From Alloyangia pacifica (lineage in GTDB: Bacteria; Pseudomonadota; Alphaproteobacteria; Rhodobacterales; Rhodobacteraceae), in NCBI RefSeq assembly GCF_020524285.1, contig NZ_JAIVKX010000004.1, positions 248,001 through 312,000 on the forward strand: a stretch of DNA of 64,000 bases, in the 5' to 3' direction. The position numbers were made by a program, and so were the translations under genes. The notes beneath the pieces were generated by a model, which saw only the letters and a list, made by a program, of their open reading frames with translations, searched no databases and was not told the origin of the DNA. This document shows, piece after piece, positions 28,539 to 37,436 of this stretch. Every line of letters begins with the position of its first letter. Position 1 is the first letter of the stretch.

Positions 28539-28860
28539 TTCGGTCTCTTTCAGGTCTGCGCGGAGCGCGCCGGGAGGAAGGACCGCGACTCGTGCGGCCA
28601 AATTTCTGCGATGCAGAATTTCACGAAAGAGAGAGCCGGAAAACCCACGTGTCGGAATGCCCGACATGCAGCGAAATCAATGCGTTAGCTGTATACTATG
28701 GGCCACTTTGGCATACGAAGGACGGCAAGTGCCTCGGAAAACAGGCAAAATCGCGCCCGCCTGCCCCAGCCCTCGGAGCCGAGGCTTGCAAGCGGTCCGT
28801 CGAAACGACAAGAGCCGCGCGGTTTCCCGTGCGGCTCTCGTGATCCGAAATCAAGAAGGC
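28539..28860. other. Intergenic region between the secreted protein gene and rpmG
   Basis: This 322-base gap holds the rpmG terminator at its right end and a dyad TGTCGG-N5-CCGACA at 28650-28666, 112 bases upstream of the secreted-protein start. The dyad could be an operator. An 83-codon plus-strand reading frame here (28592-28843) runs through the rpmG terminator and has no supporting features. Confidence 0.4.
28811..28840 (-). terminator. Probable terminator after rpmG
   Basis: A 10-bp stem AGAGCCGCGC/GTGCGGCTCT (one G-T pair) with an eight-base loop starts 20 bases past the rpmG stop. The following T-run is weak (TGTCGTTT), so termination may be partial. Confidence 0.55.
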
Positions 28861-29028
28861 TTACTTGATCTTGCCTTCTTTGTATTCCACGTGCTTGCGC
28901 ACGACCGGGTCGTACTTACGCACGGTCATCTTCTCGGTCATGGTCCGCGCGTTTTTCTTCGTCACGTAGAAATGGCCCGTCCCGGCGGTCGAGTTCAGGC
29001 GGATCTTGATGGTGGTCGGCTTCGCCAT
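28861..29028 (-). CDS. rpmG: 50S ribosomal protein L33
   Basis: A 55-residue ribosomal protein with the L33 pattern: [19 protein letters not shown], then KMTVRKYDP and [12 protein letters not shown]. It lacks the four zinc-binding cysteines, so it is the C-minus form usual in this group. ATG 29028 follows a GGAGAAGAA leader. It is monocistronic with a readable promoter. Confidence 0.98.
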   Translation of the reverse strand: MAKPTTIKIRLNSTAGTGHFYVTKKNARTMTEKMTVRKYDPVVRKHVEYKEGKIK

Positions 29029-29084
29029 TCTTCTTCTCCTGCAACGGGGGGCGAGCGCCGCCCGTGAAATCTCTTGAAGCCCGC

Positions 29085-29112
29085 CTTTTACCCAGCCGCG
29101 GCCCGGAGTCAA
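29085..29112 (-). promoter_or_regulatory. Predicted rpmG promoter
   Basis: On the minus strand TTGACT (-35) and TAAAAG (-10) are separated by 16 bases, about 60 bases upstream of the rpmG start codon. Confidence 0.6.
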
Positions 29113-29197
29113 CAGCTCTTGGACCGGGAATCGCGACGAAGGCGGATTTTCCCCAATTTCCTCCCCAACCCGCCCCGGAGGGGCGGTGGGGCAGTCA

Positions 29198-29604
29198 TGC
29201 GTGGAGGGCCTGTAAGCCGGATTTTGTCCAGAGCGGGTTGCCCCGCCCCTGTGCGACCATTCCTCTAGGCCGTACGTTGCCGCACGGCTCAAGCTGCCAA
29301 CCCGGACCCCTCGGGCTGAAGCGGCCCTGCGGCGATATCTCCGAAGAGATCATGCCCCGCGCGGGGTCCCTATTTGGCATTGCTCCCGGTGGGGCTTGCC
29401 ATGCGGGGCCTGTTGCCAGCCCCCCGGTGGGCTCTTACCCCACCGTTTCACCCTTACCGCCCCGGAGGGCGGCGGTCTGTTCTCTGTGGCGCTTTCCGTC
29501 AGGTTGCCCTGCCCGGGCATTACCCGGCACCGATGCTTCAGCGAGTCCGGACTTTCCTCTCCGGCGGTCACCCCGCCGCAGCGGCCGCCCGGCCCTCCAC
29601 GCCC
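29198..29604 (-). ncRNA. rnpB: RNase P RNA (class A)
   Basis: The catalytic RNA that removes 5' leaders from tRNA precursors. On the minus strand the 5' part has the hallmark GAGGAAAGTCCGGACTC near 29562-29546. The 3' part has AAATCCGGCTTACAGGCC near 29224-29205. The ends pair as P1: CGTGGAGGGCC at 29601-29591 with GGCCCTCCACG at 29210-29200. Length is about 405 nt, normal for Alphaproteobacteria. The exact ends are inferred from P1 and the promoter. Confidence 0.96.
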
Positions 29605-29608
29605 GGCT

Positions 29609-29637
29609 CCCATAGGCGGCGGCGCGGGGGCGGTCAA
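29609..29637 (-). promoter_or_regulatory. Predicted rnpB promoter
   Basis: On the minus strand TTGACC (-35) and TATGGG (-10) have a 17-base spacer. The predicted start of transcription, about seven bases downstream, coincides with the 5' end of P1. Confidence 0.75.
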
Positions 29638-29650
29638 GCATTGGCGCGGC

Positions 29651-30358
29651 TCAGCGCGGCGCGGGCATGCGCATCCACTCGCGGATCGCCGCGCTGAGCG
29701 CGTCCGGATCCTCGAGCATCGGCAGGTGGCCGGTGCCGGAAATCATCCGAAGCACCGCGCCGGGCACCAGCTCGGCCAGCACGCTCTGGCGCTTCTCGGG
29801 GTAGAGGGTGTCCTGCGTGCCGGCGACGATCATCACCGGGATGCGCAGCTTGCGCACCACCGCCTGCTGGTCGCGCCGACGCTGCAGCGCCCGCGCCTGC
29901 CGCACGAAGACATCCGGGCCAAGCCCCTCGGCCATGTCGCGCACCAGCGCCATGATCTCGTCGCGGTAGGGGCTTTCTGCGAGGCATGTCTCGGGCAGCA
30001 GCCCGTCGATCGCCTCGGCGAACTTGCCGGCCCGGGCCTTGATCACCAGCCGGTCGCGCTCATCGGCCTGCTGCGGCGTGTCGGCGAGCGGCGAGCTGCC
30101 GATCAGCATCAGCCGCGCCATCCGGTCCGGGGCACGGCGCTGCAGCTCGATCGCCACCATGCCGCCGAAGCCGCAGCCCGCCAGCGCGAAGCGCCGCGGC
30201 AGCACGTCGAGCAGGCTCGAGGCGATCTCCTCGACGCGGTCCCCGAGGTGCACGGGGGCCACCATCACCGCCATCTCGCGCGAGAGGTCTGCGATCTGCG
30301 GCCCGTAGAGCCGCGCGTCGCACATGGTTTCCGGCAGCAGGACAAGCGGCTCAGCCAT
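29651..30358 (-). CDS. Alpha/beta hydrolase with a cysteine nucleophile elbow
   Basis: A 235-residue alpha/beta-fold hydrolase. The nucleophile elbow reads AGCGFGG, so Cys62 stands where Ser is usual. The acid is probably in the VAGTQDTLYP segment near 180, and the His in SGTGHLPMLEDP near 208. A Cys-Asp-His triad resembles dienelactone hydrolase, but the substrate is unknown. The stop codon lies only 14 bases before the -35 element of rnpB. Confidence 0.87.
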   Translation of the reverse strand: MAEPLVLLPETMCDARLYGPQIADLSREMAVMVAPVHLGDRVEEIASSLLDVLPRRFALAGCGFGGMVAIELQRRAPDRMARLMLIGSSPLADTPQQADERDRLVIKARAGKFAEAIDGLLPETCLAESPYRDEIMALVRDMAEGLGPDVFVRQARALQRRRDQQAVVRKLRIPVMIVAGTQDTLYPEKRQSVLAELVPGAVLRMISGTGHLPMLEDPDALSAAIREWMRMPAPR

Positions 30359-30612
30359 GATAGCCCCGCCGGGAAGTCCGATCGCGATGCCGCGCGGCGG
30401 GCGCCGCGCGCTTGAGGTGCGTGAGGTGGGTCACCAAGTCCGTTCTGCCCTGTCATCGAAGCGCGGGACTCTTCGCGGCGCCCCTTGCGCCGGTCCCTGC
30501 GGTAAAAGCTAGAGTATCGACGGAGATTTCCCAGTGAAAGCCGGAAGTCACCGCGCAGGCGGCTCGCCGCCGTGCGGCCACGCGAATGTGATCCCCGAGC
30601 CTTGTCCGCGCG

Positions 30613-31656
30613 TTAGCCTAGGCGCGCGGCCGGCCGACCCGGCCTGGTCCCGGTTGCATGAACGGTGCCGGTGCCACTGTCGATGCCACTGCCGGTGCCA
30701 ATGTGGATCTGCATCCAGACCGCCGCCTCGTCGTAGAGCGACCATTCCCGGCGCAGCCCCTGCGGGCCGAACTCCGCCTGGCTGAGGCCCATCACATGCA
30801 CCTCCGCGCCGGTGGGCGGGCCGAAGCGGCCCCAGCCCTCGTGCCGGCCGGTGAGCGACCAGCGCAGCGCGGCGCGCGGCGCCTGGCCCGGCTGCTCGGC
30901 GCCGATGCGGTGGTGGATGGTGAACCGCGCCGAGGGGAAGGCGGCGCGCAGGCCCAGCCAAAAGCGCTCGCCGCCTTCGGCCCCGCGCAACAGCTCGCCG
31001 CCGGTCAGGCAAAGCCGCGCGGCGGGGTCGTAGCGCGCCGGTGCGACGGAGAAGCCGCCCGCCATCATCTCCTCGAGCAGCGCGGCAAAGGCCCCGCCCC
31101 ACTGGCTGTCGTTGCCCTGCCCGGTGTAGGGCCCCTGCACGTCCGCCTGCGGGCGGAAGGGCTGGGTGTCGGGATCGCGCCCGGCGAGCCGCCAACGCGC
31201 CCAGTCCCGCACCGACAGGCCGAGCTGGCGCAGGATTGCCCCGGTATCGCGCACCGCCCAGAGGTCGGCGACGCGATTGTCCTTGGCGTGCAGCTCGGCG
31301 AGCGCGCGGAAGCGCAGGCGCTTGCCGGTGGGCGCGCCGAAGACGCCCTCGCCGCCATGGGTCGCAGAGCAAAGCAGCCGCTGCGCCCCCAGCAGCCCCC
31401 GCCGTGGCGTGCCGGTGCAGATCACCTCTTCGGTCAGCGCCTCGAGGTCCGGCAGGGCCGAGACCAGCTCGAAGACCTCGGCCCGCAGCGCCTCGGGGCC
31501 GAAGCCGATGCCGCCGGGACGGCGCAGGATCACGTGCGGGTGCCAGAAGCGGTCGGTGTCCTGCTCGCCGCCGAGCCCGCGGCGGGACCACACCCGCTGC
31601 GCCAGCCGGCGCAGGTAGTCCGGGTAGTCCCGAAACTCCGGATCGAAGCCCTGCAT
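30613..31656 (-). CDS. Two-domain NTF2/SnoaL-like protein
   Basis: A 347-residue protein that appears to contain two SnoaL/NTF2-like cone domains. Both halves share patterns of the ester-cyclase type: GEGVFGAPTGKRLRFRALAEL in the first, and HEGWGRFGPPTGAEVHVMGLS in the second. Family members include polyketide cyclases and many proteins of unknown role. The last 30 residues are a Gly/Thr-rich tail encoded by short GTGCCACTGCCG-like repeats, so the true C-terminus may have drifted. No pathway genes are next to it. Confidence 0.75.
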   Translation of the reverse strand: MQGFDPEFRDYPDYLRRLAQRVWSRRGLGGEQDTDRFWHPHVILRRPGGIGFGPEALRAEVFELVSALPDLEALTEEVICTGTPRRGLLGAQRLLCSATHGGEGVFGAPTGKRLRFRALAELHAKDNRVADLWAVRDTGAILRQLGLSVRDWARWRLAGRDPDTQPFRPQADVQGPYTGQGNDSQWGGAFAALLEEMMAGGFSVAPARYDPAARLCLTGGELLRGAEGGERFWLGLRAAFPSARFTIHHRIGAEQPGQAPRAALRWSLTGRHEGWGRFGPPTGAEVHVMGLSQAEFGPQGLRREWSLYDEAAVWMQIHIGTGSGIDSGTGTVHATGTRPGRPAARLG

Positions 31657-31718
31657 GGCCGCCTCCCTCGTTGAGGGCAGCCTAGGGATGTGTGGTTAAG
31701 GAAGCCTTGCCGACGCCC

Positions 31719-32147
31719 TCAGTAGCCACGCCAGCGGAAGGCACCATCTTCCGCGCGCAGCGGCGAGAACGGGTTGTGGGCGATCTCCCAGACGTGGCCC
31801 TCGGGGTCGGCGAAATAGCCGATGTGCCCGCCCCAGTGCACCGCGCCGCCGGGGCGCAGGATCTTCGCCCCCGCCGCCTCGGCCTGGGCCATCAGCGCGT
31901 CCACCTCCTCCGCCGAGCCGACGTTATGCGCCAGCGTCATCGCGCCATGGCCGAGCGTCTCGGGGTCCACACCCATGTCCTCGGCCAGCGCATCACGGGA
32001 ATAGATGCCGATCGCCTGTCCCAGCAGGTCGAAGACCACCATGCCGGGCACCGCATCGACGCGCTGCCACCCCAGGGCCTCGTAGAACCCCGCCAGCGCC
32101 TCGGGGTCGCGGGCGGCCAGGGTGATCAGGCTGATGCGGTGGTCCAT
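31719..32147 (-). CDS. VOC family (glyoxalase-like) protein
   Basis: A 142-residue vicinal-oxygen-chelate fold protein with two beta-alpha-beta-beta-beta units: ISLITLAARDPEALAGFYEALGW at the N-terminus and IGYFADPEGHVWEIAHNP near the C-terminus. The latter carries the typical DPEGHxWE segment with its metal-binding Glu. The substrate is unknown. It lies 10 bases downstream of an alpha/beta hydrolase gene on the same strand, so the two are probably co-transcribed. Confidence 0.9.
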   Translation of the reverse strand: MDHRISLITLAARDPEALAGFYEALGWQRVDAVPGMVVFDLLGQAIGIYSRDALAEDMGVDPETLGHGAMTLAHNVGSAEEVDALMAQAEAAGAKILRPGGAVHWGGHIGYFADPEGHVWEIAHNPFSPLRAEDGAFRWRGY

Positions 32148-32157
32148 CGGTCTCTCC

Positions 32158-32889
32158 TCAGCCGCCGACTTCGAGGATGGCGGTCTCGATATGGGTCAGG
32201 TTGTCGGGCTCGGAAAAGCGGTGGTCGGCGCCTTTGACCAGCGTGAGCCGCAGGTCGGGGCTGTCGATGTGGTCGAGCAGGCGCAGCGCGGTCTCGCGGG
32301 TCACCGCCTCGTCCTCGGTGCCCTGCACCAGCCGCACCGGGTAGGGCATCGGCAACGGCGCGCGCAGCACGAGGTTCTCGCGCCCGTCCTCGATCAGCTT
32401 GCGGGTGACGGCGTAGGGATCGCCATAGGCCGAGGGCAGGTAGACCACGCCCTTCTCCATCACCTCGGCGCGCTCGGCCTCGGAGAAGCCGGCCCAGAAG
32501 CTGTCTTCCGAGAAATCCGGCGCGGCGGCGATGCCGACGAAGCCGCGGACGTCCTTCAGCCGCCGGGTCAGCAGGCTGGCGATCCAGCCGCCCATGGACG
32601 AGCCGACGAGGATCAGCGGGCCGGAGGTGACGTGCTCGATCACCGCCTGTGCGTCCGCCGCCCAGTCGCCGATGCAGCCCTCCTCGAAGGCACCGCCGGA
32701 CTGGCCGTGACCGGAGTAGTCGAGCCGCAGGAAGGCGCGGCCCCGGGCCTTAGCCCAGGCCTCGAGATGCACCGCCTTGGTGCCCTCCATGTCCGACTTG
32801 TAGCCCGACAGGAAGACCACGGTCGGCCCCTCCCCCGGCGTGTGGACATAGGCGAGGCGATAGTCGGGCATGTCGAGGTATTGGGTCAT
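32158..32889 (-). CDS. Alpha/beta hydrolase
   Basis: A 243-residue alpha/beta hydrolase resembling ABHD10-like depalmitoylases and carboxylesterases. It has FLSGYKSDMEG near residue 30, RLDYSGHGQSGG near 55, the nucleophile elbow VGSSMGG near 95, and the His of GADHRFSEPDN near 225. ATG 32889 begins the conserved fold; a longer in-frame extension is low-quality sequence. It is upstream of the VOC gene in a two-gene unit. Confidence 0.9.
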   Translation of the reverse strand: MTQYLDMPDYRLAYVHTPGEGPTVVFLSGYKSDMEGTKAVHLEAWAKARGRAFLRLDYSGHGQSGGAFEEGCIGDWAADAQAVIEHVTSGPLILVGSSMGGWIASLLTRRLKDVRGFVGIAAAPDFSEDSFWAGFSEAERAEVMEKGVVYLPSAYGDPYAVTRKLIEDGRENLVLRAPLPMPYPVRLVQGTEDEAVTRETALRLLDHIDSPDLRLTLVKGADHRFSEPDNLTHIETAILEVGG

Positions 32890-33079
32890 CGGTCCTTGCG
32901 TCTCTGGGCACGGGTCTTGAAGTCTGTCGGCGCCAACCTGACGCCTCGCCCGGCGCGAGGCAAGACCCGCCCGCTGGCGGTTTCCCGCCTGCCACAGAAT
33001 CGCTGTTGGCCACCCGCCCCGGTTGCGGCAGACTAACCCTCGTATTTTTGCACGAAGTCCATTTTCAGGAGAGATAGTC

Positions 33080-33700
33080 ATGGCAGGTATTGCCACCAAC
33101 GCGGGCATGCGTCCGCATACGGCCCCCATTGCATCGCACGACATCCTTGGCGCCTTCGAGGCGCTGCGCGGCGATCTCGGCACCATGCAGCACCCCGCGC
33201 CGGCGCTGCAGGTCGAATTCGTCATCGCCAATGACACCGAACTGACCTGGCGCCTCATGGGAACCGCCCTGCATGCCGGTGAATGGCTCGAAGGCGCCCT
33301 GCCGCCCGAGCTGATCTCGCGCTTCGAGGCCGTCGGCGCCACCGCCGAGACCCACAGGGGCGGGGTCGGCGCCTCGCTCGGCTTCCGCCACGATTTCCAC
33401 GATGCGCGCGCGGGCCTGCTCAGCGCCTTCTTCGTCGTCTTCGGCGCCAGCCCCCAGGCCACCGCGGACCGGGTCGAGCTCTATGCCGGCGTGATGCCCA
33501 AGGCCGCGCTCGACGGTATGGCCCACGACGGCGACGAATTCGTCATGCGGATCGGCGAGAAGCTGGAAGACCGCGGCGGCGCACGCCGGGCGCAGCACAC
33601 GCATATCACGCTGGGCAATCTCGACCTCGTGCTGACCGCCACCTATTCCGGCACCGAGCCGGGGGTTGTCGAACTGGCGGTCACCCACGCCGAGGTCTGA
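33080..33700 (+). CDS. Conserved protein of unknown function
   Basis: A 206-residue soluble protein without signal peptide or membrane segment. It has an AGGAGAG ribosome site 6 bases before ATG 33080. No known domain is recognised. Composition and codon use match the neighbours. It ends in a shared bidirectional terminator and is convergent with the YebC gene. Confidence 0.75.
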   Translation: MAGIATNAGMRPHTAPIASHDILGAFEALRGDLGTMQHPAPALQVEFVIANDTELTWRLMGTALHAGEWLEGALPPELISRFEAVGATAETHRGGVGASLGFRHDFHDARAGLLSAFFVVFGASPQATADRVELYAGVMPKAALDGMAHDGDEFVMRIGEKLEDRGGARRAQHTHITLGNLDLVLTATYSGTEPGVVELAVTHAEV

Positions 33701-33738
33701 GCGACCGCCTCCATCGCGAGCACAGCCTGAACAAACCA

Positions 33739-33767
33739 AAAGGAGCGGGGCCGGGCCCCGCTCCTTT
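33739..33767. terminator. Bidirectional terminator
   Basis: A perfect 13-bp stem (AAAGGAGCGGGGC with its complement) has a three-base loop, with A/T tracts on both sides. It sits between two convergent genes and can serve both. Confidence 0.88.
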
Positions 33768-33788
33768 CACATTCGGTTGCGCTGCGGA

Positions 33789-34529
33789 TCAGAGCTGCGC
33801 CATGACCTCGTCGGAGGCTTCGAAGTTAGTGGTGACGCGCTGCACGTCGTCGTCGTCTTCCAGCGCATCCACCAGCTTCATCAGCGTCTGCATGGAGTCG
33901 AGATCAAGCTCGGTGGTGGTGGTCGGCTTCCAGATCAGCTTGGTCGACTCCGACTCGCCGAGATCGGCCTCGAGCGCGGTGGCGACCTCGTTCAGGTCGG
34001 TGTCGGCGCAGTAGATGACGTGGGATTCCTCGTCGCTCTCGACATCCTCGGCACCGGCCTCGATCGCGGCCATCATGATGGTGTCGGCGTCGCCGGCGTC
34101 AACCTTGTAGACGATCTCGCCCTTGCGCTCGAACATGAAGGCGACCGAGCCGGTCTCGCCGAGGTTGCCGCCGTTCTTGGTGAAGGTCGAGCGCACGTTC
34201 GAGGCGGTGCGGTTACGGTTGTCGGTCATCGCCTCGACGATCACCGCCACGCCGTTCGGGCCGTAGCCCTCGTAACGGATTTCCTCGTAATCCTCGCCGT
34301 CGCCACCGATGGCCTTCTTGATGGCGCGCTCGATATTGTCCTTCGGCATGGACTGGCTCTTGGCTTCCTTGACGGCAAGCCGCAGGCGCGGGTTCTTTTC
34401 GGGATCGGGATCGCCCATCTTGGCGGCGATGGTGATCTCCTTGGAGAATTTCGAGAAGAGCTTGGCGCGCACCGCGTCCTGACGGCCCTTGCGGTGCTGG
34501 ATGTTTGCCCATTTGGAATGGCCGGCCAT
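33789..34529 (-). CDS. YebC/PmpR family DNA-binding regulator
   Basis: A 246-residue protein with the full YebC signature: [18 protein letters not shown] at the N-terminus, [12 protein letters not shown] near 80, [10 protein letters not shown] near 105, and [11 protein letters not shown] near 145. Family members act as transcription regulators, and some relieve ribosome stalling at proline runs. The window's FtsY has such runs. The length is standard. It is monocistronic, with the bidirectional terminator at its 3' end. Confidence 0.96.
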   Translation of the reverse strand: MAGHSKWANIQHRKGRQDAVRAKLFSKFSKEITIAAKMGDPDPEKNPRLRLAVKEAKSQSMPKDNIERAIKKAIGGDGEDYEEIRYEGYGPNGVAVIVEAMTDNRNRTASNVRSTFTKNGGNLGETGSVAFMFERKGEIVYKVDAGDADTIMMAAIEAGAEDVESDEESHVIYCADTDLNEVATALEADLGESESTKLIWKPTTTTELDLDSMQTLMKLVDALEDDDDVQRVTTNFEASDEVMAQL

Positions 34530-34684
34530 GTGGACCCCTTGCCTCGTCTAAGTAGTGAATGTGGAATATCGCGGTCTCATACCGCACAGCCCCCTGCCCC
34601 CGCAAGCCCGCTGCCCCTGTTTTGCAGGGAGATGGGCGCGGCCTCACCCGAGCCGCCGCAACACCGGCCGGCCCCGCCCCGCGC

Positions 34685-36463
34685 TCAGAGCGGGAAGAAC
34701 AGCGGGATCAGAGCCGAGGCGAGGATGCCCATGGTCAGGTTCAGCGGCACGCCGACCTTGAGGAAGTCCGAGAAGCGATAGCCGCCGGGGCCGTAGACCA
34801 GCGTGTTGGTCTGGTAGCCGATGGGCGTCGCGAAGCTGCAGGAGGCCGCCACCATCACCGCCACCACCAGCGGGCGCGGATCGAACCCGAGGTGATGCGC
34901 GAGGCCGATAGCGATCGGCGTGACGACCACCGCCACGGCGTTGTTGCTCACCGCCTCGGTCAGCACCGAGGTCATCAGGAAGACCGCCCAGATCAGCAGC
35001 GGCCCCGGCAGGCTCTCGAGCAGCGGCGCGATGGCGCCGACGATCAGTTGCACCGCCCCCGAGGCCTCGAGCGCCGCACCGATGGCGAGCATGGCGAAGA
35101 TCAGCGCCAGGAGCTGACCCTCGACGAACGAAAACGCCTCGTCGCTGTCGATGCAGCGGGTGAAGAGCACCACCGCCACGGCAATCACCGCCAGCGCGAG
35201 GATCGGCGCGACACCGAGCGCCGCCAGCACGACGATGCCGCCCATGGCACCGATGGCCACCGGCGCATGGCCGCGGCGAAAGGCGCGCACCGAGGGGCGC
35301 GAGACGTCAACGAGGTCCATTTCCTCGGCGAGGCGCTTGATGTCCTCGGGCGCCCCCTCGAGCAGCAGCGTGTCGCCGACGCGCACCACGAGGTCGTCGA
35401 TCTTGCGGCCGATGTTCTGGTTCCGCCGGTGCACCGCCAGCGGGTAGACCCCGAAGCGGCGGCGCAGGCGCAGCCCGCCGAGGCTGCGTCCGACCATCTT
35501 GCAGCCGGGCGAGATCAGCACCTCGACCGTGGTGGTCTCCTTGGCGGAGACCTGGTCGACGCGCTTGAGCGACCTGTTGCGCTGCAGCGACAGAAGCTCG
35601 GTCATCTGGGTGCGCAGCACGACACGGTCACCGACCTCCAGCGTCACCCCCTCGAGGTTGCGGCGCAGCGACTCGTCGCCGCGCACCACGTCGATCAGCC
35701 GCACGCCCTCGCGCTTGAAGAGCTGCACGCCCAGAACCTCGCGGCCGATCAGGTCGCTGTCGGGCGGCACCACCGCCTCGGTGAAGAACTTCATGCGCGA
35801 GCGGTCCGAGAGCATGCCCGCCATCGAGTGCCGGTCGGGAAGCAGGAAGCGCCCCACCACCGTCAGGTAGAGCATGCCCCAGGCCACCAGGATAATCGCC
35901 AGCGGCGTGACCTCGAAGATGCTGAAGGCCTCGAGCCCCTGCGCCCGCGCCACGCCGTCCACCAGCAGGTTGGTCGAGGTCCCGATCAGCGTGGTGGTGC
36001 CGCCGAGGATCGCCGCGTAGCTCAGCGGGATCAGCAGCTTGGAGGGCTGCAGGCCGAGCGATTTCGAGATCTGCACGAAGACCGGCAGCATCAGCACCAC
36101 CACCGGCGTGTTGTTCATGAAGGCCGAGGCGACGATGACCACCGCCATGATCACCGCCATCGCCTTCTTCGGGCGGCGCTGCACCTGCGCCTGCGCGTAG
36201 GTGGCAAAGGTGTCGAGCGCGCCGGTGCGCACCAGCGCCCCCATCACCACGAACATCGCCGCGATGGTCCAGGGCGCCGGGTTCGACAGCACGGTCAGCG
36301 CGTCCTGGTAGGGCAGCACGCCCACGGCCAGCAGGAAGGCGGTGCCGCCGATGGCGACGACCTCGGTCGGATAGCTCTCGCGGACGAACAGGATGAACAT
36401 GGCCAGCACCGTGCCGATGGTCACCCAGGCCTGCGCCGTTTGGCTCAGCTCGAGAAAATTCAT
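34685..36463 (-). CDS. SLC13/DASS family permease with RCK_C domains
   Basis: A 592-residue transporter. Two membrane halves show the repeated hairpin motifs of the DASS family: SAFMNNTPVVVLMLP and GTSTNLLVDG in the first half, TEAVSNNAVAVVVTP and TPIGYQTNTLVYGPGGY in the second. Between them, about residues 205-370, lie two TrkA-C/RCK_C-like regulatory domains. Such proteins carry dicarboxylates, sulfate or other anions with Na+. ATG 36463 is chosen because the membrane part begins there. It lies 28 bases after the DMT gene. Confidence 0.93.
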   Translation of the reverse strand: MNFLELSQTAQAWVTIGTVLAMFILFVRESYPTEVVAIGGTAFLLAVGVLPYQDALTVLSNPAPWTIAAMFVVMGALVRTGALDTFATYAQAQVQRRPKKAMAVIMAVVIVASAFMNNTPVVVLMLPVFVQISKSLGLQPSKLLIPLSYAAILGGTTTLIGTSTNLLVDGVARAQGLEAFSIFEVTPLAIILVAWGMLYLTVVGRFLLPDRHSMAGMLSDRSRMKFFTEAVVPPDSDLIGREVLGVQLFKREGVRLIDVVRGDESLRRNLEGVTLEVGDRVVLRTQMTELLSLQRNRSLKRVDQVSAKETTTVEVLISPGCKMVGRSLGGLRLRRRFGVYPLAVHRRNQNIGRKIDDLVVRVGDTLLLEGAPEDIKRLAEEMDLVDVSRPSVRAFRRGHAPVAIGAMGGIVVLAALGVAPILALAVIAVAVVLFTRCIDSDEAFSFVEGQLLALIFAMLAIGAALEASGAVQLIVGAIAPLLESLPGPLLIWAVFLMTSVLTEAVSNNAVAVVVTPIAIGLAHHLGFDPRPLVVAVMVAASCSFATPIGYQTNTLVYGPGGYRFSDFLKVGVPLNLTMGILASALIPLFFPL

Positions 36464-36491
36464 GCTTTTTTGTCGCCTGTTAAGTCGCCAG

Positions 36492-37436
36492 TCACTGCGC
36501 GCCCGACCTTTCGAAGTGCGGCTCATTCTTAGCGGATGTCGCGGCGCTGACAAGCAAGCCGCGCGGGCGCGGCTGCACCAGCGCCATGCCTGCCAACATC
36601 ATGAGCAGCGCCCCCCAGATCGCCCCGGTGTAGCTCTCGCCAAGGAAGAGCATGGCCCAGAAGAGGCCGAAAAGAGTTACCAGGTAGCTGACCTGCACGG
36701 CAAAGACCGTCCCCGCCGAGGTCACCACCGCCACGTAGCCCGCATAGGCCAGCGCATGGATCGCCGAGCCCGCCAAGACCGCGAGATCCGGCGCCCCCCA
36801 GGGCGGGCGCGGGTCAATGAACTGGCCGCTCAGCAAGGCCAGCGGCAGCGCGATCACGGCGCCAAGGGCCGAGGCCCCGGCGAGCAGCTTCACCGGATCG
36901 AGTCCGCGCGTGCTCCAGCGCCCCACCACGTTGCCCTCGAGCGCGTAGAAGACCGAGGAGATCAGCGCCACCGGGATCCAGCGCGCCATGCCGGGCTCCG
37001 GCAGGCTGGTCTCCGGAAGAACCAGCAGCGCCACCGCGCCCAGCCCCAACGCCAGCCCCGCCAGGCGGCGCCAGGAGAACCGGTCGTTGCCGAGCGCCAG
37101 TGCCAGCGGGAAGGCGAACATCGGCACCGCCGAGAGCAGGATCGAGATCAGCCCCGAGGGCAGGTGCACGGCGGCGGTGTAGGAAGAGATCCCGGGCAGG
37201 ACCGTGCCCGCAAGCGCCACGAAGAGTAGCAGCGGCAGGTCACCGCGCCTGAAGCGCAGGCTGCGCCCGCGTAGCAGCGTCATCGCCCCGAGCAGCAGCG
37301 CGCCGAGCGCCAGTTGCCAGAACAGGATGCCGACATGGCGATAGCCTTCGGAAACGGCGGTCTTTGCCAGCGGCTGGCCCGCCCCCCAGAGTGCGCCGAC
37401 CGCGATCAGCGCGAGAAAGGGCATGGCCCGGCGCAT
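36492..37436 (-). CDS. DMT superfamily transporter (EamA)
   Basis: A 314-residue, ten-helix protein with two EamA repeats. The first opens with LIAVGALWGAGQPLAK, and the second contains LISSVFYALEGNVVGRW near 160. EamA proteins export amino acids, nucleosides or other metabolites. The start codon shares one base with the stop of the phosphoesterase gene (TGATG), so translation is coupled, and the SLC13 gene follows closely. Confidence 0.92.
   Translation of the reverse strand: MRRAMPFLALIAVGALWGAGQPLAKTAVSEGYRHVGILFWQLALGALLLGAMTLLRGRSLRFRRGDLPLLLFVALAGTVLPGISSYTAAVHLPSGLISILLSAVPMFAFPLALALGNDRFSWRRLAGLALGLGAVALLVLPETSLPEPGMARWIPVALISSVFYALEGNVVGRWSTRGLDPVKLLAGASALGAVIALPLALLSGQFIDPRPPWGAPDLAVLAGSAIHALAYAGYVAVVTSAGTVFAVQVSYLVTLFGLFWAMLFLGESYTGAIWGALLMMLAGMALVQPRPRGLLVSAATSAKNEPHFERSGAQ

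Noticed and set aside
28592-28843. An 83-codon plus-strand frame with a CxxC pair near rpmG
   Set aside because: It crosses the rpmG terminator, lacks a ribosome site and has no family match by eye.
29064-29615. Several open frames across 29.1-29.6 kb
   Set aside because: The region is the RNase P RNA gene on the minus strand; the frames have no coding features.
34559-36532. A 657-codon plus-strand open frame opposite the SLC13 gene
   Set aside because: The product is a His/Arg/Gln-rich shadow; the minus strand gives a full DASS transporter with RCK_C domains.
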